From contig JAIXZF010000419.1 in the NCBI GenBank assembly GCA_027489835.1, forward strand, positions 1 through 5,150: a DNA stretch of 5,150 bases, read 5' to 3'. This document shows positions 5,081 to 5,150 of this stretch, in pieces (position 1 is the first letter of the stretch; the number at the start of each line of letters is the position of its first letter). The stretch comes from Hyphomicrobiales bacterium. GTDB taxonomy: Bacteria > Pseudomonadota > Alphaproteobacteria > Rhizobiales > Beijerinckiaceae. The translations under genes and the position numbers were made by a program. The notes under the pieces are model-generated. The model saw nothing but the letters and a program-made list of their open reading frames with translations, ran no database searches and had not been told where the DNA came from.

Positions 5081-5150
5081 ATGAACATCCTTCTCATCGG
5101 CTCGGGTGGGCGCGAGCACGCGCTGGCCTGGAAAATCTCCGCTTCGCCCC
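5081..5150 (+). CDS. purD: Phosphoribosylamine-glycine ligase, N-terminal start (partial)
   Basis: The ATG at 5081 opens a frame reading MNILLIGSGGREHALAWKIS, which runs off the right edge after 23 full codons. The GSGGREHALAWK segment is the highly conserved N-terminus of PurD (GAR synthetase), the ATP-grasp enzyme that joins glycine to phosphoribosylamine in the second step of purine synthesis. Divergent pairing with xseA is common in Hyphomicrobiales and supports the call. No Shine-Dalgarno sequence is visible; a promoter-like pair ends 7 nt before the ATG, so the message may be leaderless. The rest of the gene is outside the window. Confidence 0.92.
   Translation, partial: MNILLIGSGGREHALAWKISASP

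Overview
This is a GC-rich bacterial chromosomal segment, best explained as coming from an alphaproteobacterium of the order Hyphomicrobiales (Rhizobiales). The case rests on gene order (yidC, yihA/engB and argB in a row, then divergent xseA and purD), on protein character, and on short intergenic palindromes of the kind common in that group. A Bosea-like genus is possible, but this cannot be settled from the window.

Layout, left to right. The window opens in the last 54 codons of yidC (+, 2-166). A gap of about 220 bp (167-387) holds an imperfect inverted repeat. Next come a CatB/Vat-type hexapeptide-repeat acetyltransferase (+, 388-1020) and, 15 bp later, the ribosome-assembly GTPase gene yihA/engB (+, 1036-1704). 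A 160-bp gap (1705-1864) with nested inverted repeats separates it from a small four-helix membrane protein of the DUF423 family (+, 1865-2233). After 65 bp comes argB, N-acetylglutamate kinase (+, 2299-3195). Its stop codon overlaps that of the convergent xseA, the exonuclease VII large subunit (-, 3192-4784). A 296-bp divergent intergenic region (4785-5080) carries two kinds of repeat, including a 64-bp near-palindrome. The first 23 codons of purD (+, 5081 onward) close the window.

The genes are mostly housekeeping: membrane-protein insertion (YidC), 50S ribosome assembly (YihA), arginine biosynthesis (ArgB), DNA repair (XseA) and purine biosynthesis (PurD). The five plus-strand genes from yidC to argB could be read as one loose transcription unit, although the repeat-filled gaps may hold internal promoters or processing sites. 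The acetyltransferase is the one gene that looks like an accessory insertion in an otherwise conserved block.

I do not see an undescribed multi-gene system here. The items most worth a second look are the acetyltransferase placement, the intergenic palindromes, a possible leaderless purD transcript, and the argB/xseA stop-codon overlap. No tRNA, rRNA, CRISPR array, insertion sequence or transposase was found.
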